Assembly: GCA_018065885.1 (NCBI GenBank)
Contig: JAGHSL010000421.1
Span: 1 to 33,616, forward strand
Reading direction: 5' to 3'
DNA from: Candidatus Limimorpha equi
GTDB taxonomy: Bacteria > Bacteroidota > Bacteroidia > Bacteroidales > F082
DNA: 33,616 bases
Shown here: positions 29,468 to 33,616 of the stretch, piece after piece
Position numbering within the stretch: the first letter of the stretch is position 1
Layout: every line of letters starts with the position of its first letter
The notes under the pieces: generated by a model
Database searches by the model: none
What the model was told of the DNA's origin: nothing
What the model saw: the letters and a program-made list of their open reading frames with translations, nothing else
Position numbers and translations under genes: made by a program

Positions 29468-30433
29468 TCAGAAATACCGTTTCCCAATCAAATAGTTTGT
29501 CACATAGTCGTTTACGCCGTCTTCCAAGGTGGTGAAAGTCTTGTCGTAACCGGCTTTGCGTAGTTTGTCCATTTTGGCTTCCGTAAAATACTGGTATTTG
29601 TCGCGAATGTCTAATGGCGTGTCGATGAATTCGATGTTTGTTTTCAAATGCAAGGCTTTGAAGGTGTTGTCGGCCAAATCGTAGAAAGAACGCGCTTTGC
29701 CTGTCCCTACATTGTACAGACCGCTTTCCGGCTTATGTTGCATGAGCCAGAGAATGACGTTGGCGACATCTTTCACATATACGAAATCTCGCAATTGCCG
29801 ACCATCCTTATAATCAGGGCGATGCGAGCGGAACAACTTGACTTGTCCTGTCGTGTTGATTTGCCCAAAGGAATGAAGAATGACTGATGCCATGCGGCCT
29901 TTGTGGTATTCGTTTGGACCGTATACGTTGAAAAACTTCAAGCCTGCCCAAAATGGCGGACAATCTTTTTGTTTCAGAATCCACTTATCGATTTCGTTTT
30001 TTGAACGTCCGTAGGCATTCAGCGGTTGCAAGTCGTTCACGATTTCGTGACTGTCGATGTAGCCTAATTCGCCCATGCCGTAGGTGGCTGCCGAAGATGC
30101 GTAAATCAAAGGAATCTGGTGTTCGGTGCAGATTTTCCAAATGGCGAGCGTGTAATCGACATTCAGTTTCTGAAACACATTGTAATCAAATTCCGTGGTG
30201 TCGGTGCGGGCGCCAAGGTGAATGATGAAATCAATCTCATGGTGATGGTTTTCAAACCACGCGATAAATTCGTTCCTGTCAATCAGCGATTTGTATTTCT
30301 TGCTGGAATAGTTCTCCTTTTTTTGAGTCTTGTTGAAATCATCAACCAAGACCAAGTCCTCAAAACCGTTTTGGTTCAAGGTGCCGGCAACAACGCTGGC
30401 TATGAATCCTGCTGCTCCTGTAATGACTATCAT
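29468..30433 (-). CDS. hldD: ADP-L-glycero-D-manno-heptose 6-epimerase
   Basis: A 321-aa extended SDR that makes the ADP-L-glycero-D-manno-heptose used in lipopolysaccharide core synthesis. HLGARTDTTEFD and NVYGPNEYHKGRMASV, followed by LRDFVYVKDVANV, are diagnostic of HldD/RfaD. The YGRSK segment carries the catalytic Tyr and Lys. The nucleotide-binding motif is GAAGFIAS, with Ala in place of the usual last Gly (GGAGFIGS). The ATG at 30433 (MIVITGAAG) lies 2 nt after the rluD stop, so translation is coupled. The longer frame to 30478 overlaps rluD and is rejected. Confidence 0.92.
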   Translation of the reverse strand: MIVITGAAGFIASVVAGTLNQNGFEDLVLVDDFNKTQKKENYSSKKYKSLIDRNEFIAWFENHHHEIDFIIHLGARTDTTEFDYNVFQKLNVDYTLAIWKICTEHQIPLIYASSAATYGMGELGYIDSHEIVNDLQPLNAYGRSKNEIDKWILKQKDCPPFWAGLKFFNVYGPNEYHKGRMASVILHSFGQINTTGQVKLFRSHRPDYKDGRQLRDFVYVKDVANVILWLMQHKPESGLYNVGTGKARSFYDLADNTFKALHLKTNIEFIDTPLDIRDKYQYFTEAKMDKLRKAGYDKTFTTLEDGVNDYVTNYLIGKRYF

Positions 30434-30435
30434 AT

Positions 30436-31500
30436 TTATTCTTCCATTAAATTTCTGGTTTTCATATAGTTTCTCCATTTTTCCAAGATGGCTTTCATGT
30501 CATTGGGCAATTCGGAAACGAACATCATGGTTTTGCCCGTGGTCGGGTGAACGAAGCCTAATTCCTTGGCGTGCAATGCGTGGCGAGGAATGATTTTGAA
30601 GCAGTTGTCGATGAATTGCTTGTATTTCGAGAAAGTTGTGCCTTTCAGAATCATGTCGCCGCCGTAAGTGGCATCGTTGAAAAGCGGATGACCGATATAT
30701 TGCGAGTGGACGCGGATTTGGTGCGTGCGGCCAGTCTCCAAACGGTATTCGTTCAGCGTGACGTAACCGAAACGTTCCAAAACGTGCCAATGGGTGATGG
30801 CATCTTTGCCGTAGTCGCCGTTGGGGTATACGGCCATTTTGCGGCGGTTGTTGGCGCTGCGGCCGATGTTGCCTTCGATGGTACCATCATCTTCATCGAA
30901 ATCGCCCCAAACCAGGGCGTTGTAGCGGCGGTGAATGCTGTGCTCGAAAAATTGTCTTGCGAGGATGGCTTGCGCGGTCTCGTTTTTGGCTACCAAAAGC
31001 AATCCCGTTGTGTCCTTATCAATGCGGTGGACGAGGTAACCGAACTTGTTTTCAACGTTTTGGCGGGTCTGTTCGAAGTGATAAGCCAATCCATTCAGCA
31101 AGGTGCCATCAAAATTTCCGTGTCCAGGATGGACGACCAGTCCGGCCTGCTTGTTGATTACGATTACATCATCGTCTTCGTAAACGATTTCAAGCGGAAT
31201 TTGCTGCGGCTTTATGTCGGTTTCGCGCGGCGGATAACTGAACACAATGCTGATGACATCATTCGGCTTCACCTTATAGTTCTGTTTTACAGCCTTTTCG
31301 TTGACCAAAATGTTGCCAGCTTTGGCAGCATTCTGCACGCGGTTGCGCGAAATGTTCTGAATATGGTTGGTCAGGAAAGTGTCGATGCGTTCCAAGGCTT
31401 GGCCTTTGTCGACCACGATGCGGATATGTTCGTACAATTCGCCGCCTTCTTCTTCGGCGGTTTCGTTTTCTAAAATTTCGTCAATGTTGGCTTCGCTCAT
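30436..31500 (-). CDS. rluD: RluA-family 23S rRNA pseudouridine synthase (RluD-like)
   Basis: A 354-aa protein. After an acidic N-terminal extension comes an S4 RNA-binding domain (about 35-95), then the synthase domain with VVHPGHGN and the catalytic Asp161 in HRIDKDTTGLLLVAK. Later motifs are NEYRLETGRTHQIRVH and RHALHAKELGFVHPTTG. It should isomerise uridines of helix 69 in 23S rRNA if it is RluD proper; RluA/RluC-like targets cannot be excluded. Its ATG overlaps the stop of the upstream T9SS gene (ATGA), and hldD follows after 2 nt, so the three form one operon. Confidence 0.9.
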   Translation of the reverse strand: MSEANIDEILENETAEEEGGELYEHIRIVVDKGQALERIDTFLTNHIQNISRNRVQNAAKAGNILVNEKAVKQNYKVKPNDVISIVFSYPPRETDIKPQQIPLEIVYEDDDVIVINKQAGLVVHPGHGNFDGTLLNGLAYHFEQTRQNVENKFGYLVHRIDKDTTGLLLVAKNETAQAILARQFFEHSIHRRYNALVWGDFDEDDGTIEGNIGRSANNRRKMAVYPNGDYGKDAITHWHVLERFGYVTLNEYRLETGRTHQIRVHSQYIGHPLFNDATYGGDMILKGTTFSKYKQFIDNCFKIIPRHALHAKELGFVHPTTGKTMMFVSELPNDMKAILEKWRNYMKTRNLMEE

Positions 31501-33608
31501 TTCTCGATGATGAATTTTTGAGTAAAGTTTTGACCATCCAAGGTCGTGATTTGAATGAAATAAAGGCCATTGTTGAAATCGCTAATGGCAATTTGGTTTG
31601 TCGCTGCACCTTGATAGAGTTTGCGTCCCATTATGTCGTAAAGACTGATGCTGCTGATTTCCGATGCTTCTATGCCGCTGATATTCAATGTTGAAGATGC
31701 AGGATTCGGGTAAAGGCTGATGGCATTTGTGTTTTGCTCATCTACACCTATATAATAGGATTCGCCGATTACTGGACGCATCATGATGCTGCCCGGATAC
31801 TGGCTTTGCATCCATGAGCCGGTCACGTTGTAGAACGTGTATTCGCTGTTGTCGTTTGAGGAATCGAAACCGATGTTGATGACACCGCTGCTTTGCTGCA
31901 CAAGGCCAATGTAGAAAATGCCTGTCATGTCGACTTTTTTGTCAAATTCGTAATAACTGAATCTGTAGGGCTGTTCTTCCCAACGTGGGCGCTGGTTCTT
32001 CATGCGGTAGACTTCTTCTCCCGGATGTCCGTTTTGTTCTTTCCAGATGACGATGTCGAAATATTTGTCGTTGGCATCGTGAAGTGTGTGATTGAAAAGG
32101 AGTTGCACACCGCAAATTTTGTCGGGACTGACCAATTCAAACTTCGTGGCAAAACTTCCGTTGGCGGGTTCAATGCCGTAGCCGAGTTCAGGTGTGCCGT
32201 CGTCGTAGGCAAAATAATTATAGAAACCTTGATGGTAAATCATGGAATCCATCATTGGCGGCATGGCGGTTGAATCGTAAATGTAATGACGGATCATATA
32301 GGAAGTCGTGTCGTGCAATGGGTCGATGCTGAAGGCTTGCCCGACGTATGGGCAGGCTGGCGATTCGGAATCATAGCTGTAAGGCAAGAACCCGATTTGT
32401 TGGTATGGTGCAATGGCTTCAGGGATTAATTCTCTTTTATAATGCTGATTGCCATTGACTTGGTCGACGGTATAGTAATAATTCAAGGTGTGTTCCTGAT
32501 TATCAAGGTTGGCAATGTCTAGATAGAAATTCTCGCTGATGGCAGCGGTATTGATGACTTTGTACTGCGAATAAGGCATGGCCTGATAGCGTTTCAGGAA
32601 ACTTGGCGCTTTGCCCGAAAAGGCCAACATTGGAATTGAACCGTCGGTTTTGGTGCGATTGATGTTTAGGTAGACTAAATCAATGTTCCAGTTGTCTTCG
32701 TTGCCGCGACCGCTCGGCTGCAATGAGCTGACAATGCTGGCGTAGTTGTAGAAACGGAAATAGAAATCGGAACGGAAATAACGTGGGTCGGTGATTGGAA
32801 TCATGACTTGCTTGAAATATTGTCCGTTGTTTTCAACCATGAATTGCTCTAAAGTCTGTCCGGGAGCACTCCAAATGTGGTACCAAGTAGTGTCGGCGAC
32901 AGTATCAAAAATAGAATCACATGGCATGGCAATGCTGCCTTGTGTGACGTGGGTCAACGTGTCGTTGATGATGGCAAAAAGATTTGGATTGCAGCCGCCG
33001 AAACTCCATACGGTATCGCCTGGAAACAGCGTGTCAACTTGCATTATGTCGAAAATCTCTTGAATGTCAACTTGTTGGTAATCAATGAAAAGAAATTCCT
33101 GCCTTTCGGTTGTAGTGCCGAATTGAAGCACGAGAGAATCCTGTCCTTCAGGAGGATTGCCATTACCTTGAGGTTGGAAATAGAAACTGAAATAGACCGA
33201 ATCGGCAGGGGAAATAGCTCTGGCTTCAGGTTCAAAGATGGAGTCGAGGCGGATGCGTGCCGAGGTGAGATATTCTGCAACAAACGGGTTGCTGATGGCA
33301 TAGTCGTAGACTTCGCCGTTTTCGTCGAGAACGTCCAAAGTGACAGCGTTTCGCGTTGGCGGATTCAAAGGGAAACCATCGTTGACCAAAACGTTTCTGT
33401 CCGTCCATTTCGTGGCATCAGGATAGACCCGCGACTTACTGAAATCTTCAAAAAACGGCAAAGTCACTACCGGACTTTTGGCGGTTTTTGCCGATGGGGC
33501 GGGCTTCGCTCCGGATTGGAATCCCGTCAGGATTTCCTGAGCTTGCGATTGATGGGCGAAAAAGCCCAAAATAAGTGCCAAAGCGGCTATTTTAAAACTC
33601 GTCTTCAT
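31497..33608 (-). CDS. T9SS type A sorting-domain exported protein
   Basis: A 703-aa protein. The signal peptide MKTSFKIAALALILGFFAHQSQAQ is cleaved near residue 24. A beta-rich body follows, with PFFEDFSK, NPPTRNAVTLDVLDENG and FYFQPQGNGN, as in many Bacteroidota secreted proteins of unknown role. The last ~80 residues are a T9SS C-terminal domain: SLYPNPASSTLNISG, ISLYDIMGRKLYQG, NGLYFIQI, FTQKFIIEK. It should cross the outer membrane through the PorV/PorU machinery and be surface-attached or released. I chose ATG 33608; a TTG two codons earlier is less likely. Its stop overlaps the rluD start. Function is unknown, and the promoter is outside the window. Confidence 0.9.
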   Translation of the reverse strand: MKTSFKIAALALILGFFAHQSQAQEILTGFQSGAKPAPSAKTAKSPVVTLPFFEDFSKSRVYPDATKWTDRNVLVNDGFPLNPPTRNAVTLDVLDENGEVYDYAISNPFVAEYLTSARIRLDSIFEPEARAISPADSVYFSFYFQPQGNGNPPEGQDSLVLQFGTTTERQEFLFIDYQQVDIQEIFDIMQVDTLFPGDTVWSFGGCNPNLFAIINDTLTHVTQGSIAMPCDSIFDTVADTTWYHIWSAPGQTLEQFMVENNGQYFKQVMIPITDPRYFRSDFYFRFYNYASIVSSLQPSGRGNEDNWNIDLVYLNINRTKTDGSIPMLAFSGKAPSFLKRYQAMPYSQYKVINTAAISENFYLDIANLDNQEHTLNYYYTVDQVNGNQHYKRELIPEAIAPYQQIGFLPYSYDSESPACPYVGQAFSIDPLHDTTSYMIRHYIYDSTAMPPMMDSMIYHQGFYNYFAYDDGTPELGYGIEPANGSFATKFELVSPDKICGVQLLFNHTLHDANDKYFDIVIWKEQNGHPGEEVYRMKNQRPRWEEQPYRFSYYEFDKKVDMTGIFYIGLVQQSSGVINIGFDSSNDNSEYTFYNVTGSWMQSQYPGSIMMRPVIGESYYIGVDEQNTNAISLYPNPASSTLNISGIEASEISSISLYDIMGRKLYQGAATNQIAISDFNNGLYFIQITTLDGQNFTQKFIIEK

Positions 33609-33616
33609 ATTCAATG

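Overview
The window is a chromosomal segment from a member of the Bacteroidota, most likely order Bacteroidales from a gut or rumen type habitat (the order is inference). The evidence: promoters have the TAnnTTTG -7 box, most genes lack Shine-Dalgarno sites, there is a fimbrillin-like lipoprotein, a type IX secretion (T9SS) C-terminal signal, a Bacteroidales-style 2-oxoacid:ferredoxin oxidoreductase set, zinc-free uS14, and interspersed repeats typical of this phylum between genes.

Left part (1-11.7 kb), accessory and metabolic. A 63-residue peptide gene and a surface-type lipoprotein (34-1853, +) end at a strong terminator. A roughly 600 bp repeat-rich intergenic stretch follows. Next is a minus-strand 2-oxoacid:ferredoxin oxidoreductase operon (ferredoxin, alpha, beta, gamma; 5259-2531), a DUF1016/YhcG-type nuclease gene broken by two one-base losses at its active site (6461-5363), and a PLP aminotransferase (8049-6730) that could feed or drain the oxidoreductase. 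Two tRNA-Val genes (CAC and GAC anticodons, minus strand), each with its own terminator, diverge from a DPP-IV-type S9 peptidase (8492-10711, +). A short-chain dehydrogenase follows (10887-11651, +).

Central part (11.7-29.4 kb, all +) is the merged str-S10-spc-alpha ribosomal cluster: rpsL, rpsG, fusA, then rpsJ to rplO, secY, infA, rpmJ, rpsM, rpsK, rpsD, rpoA, rplQ. It has a structured leader of about 270 nt before rpsL and a second leader and promoter before infA. It lacks tuf, rpoBC is not upstream, and map is missing between secY and infA. secY carries an in-frame TAA at codon 265. That gene is essential, so the TAA is either a sequence error or something remarkable.

Right part (29.4-33.6 kb, minus strand): a T9SS-sorted exported protein, a RluD-type pseudouridine synthase and HldD (ADP-heptose epimerase) are tightly coupled in one operon that converges on rplQ at a shared hairpin terminator. 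The T9SS gene starts 8 bases from the window end, so its promoter is not visible.

I found no CRISPR array, IS element, integrase or phage gene. The best candidates for something new are the small peptide/lipoprotein pair, the rpsL leader RNA, and the secY stop.
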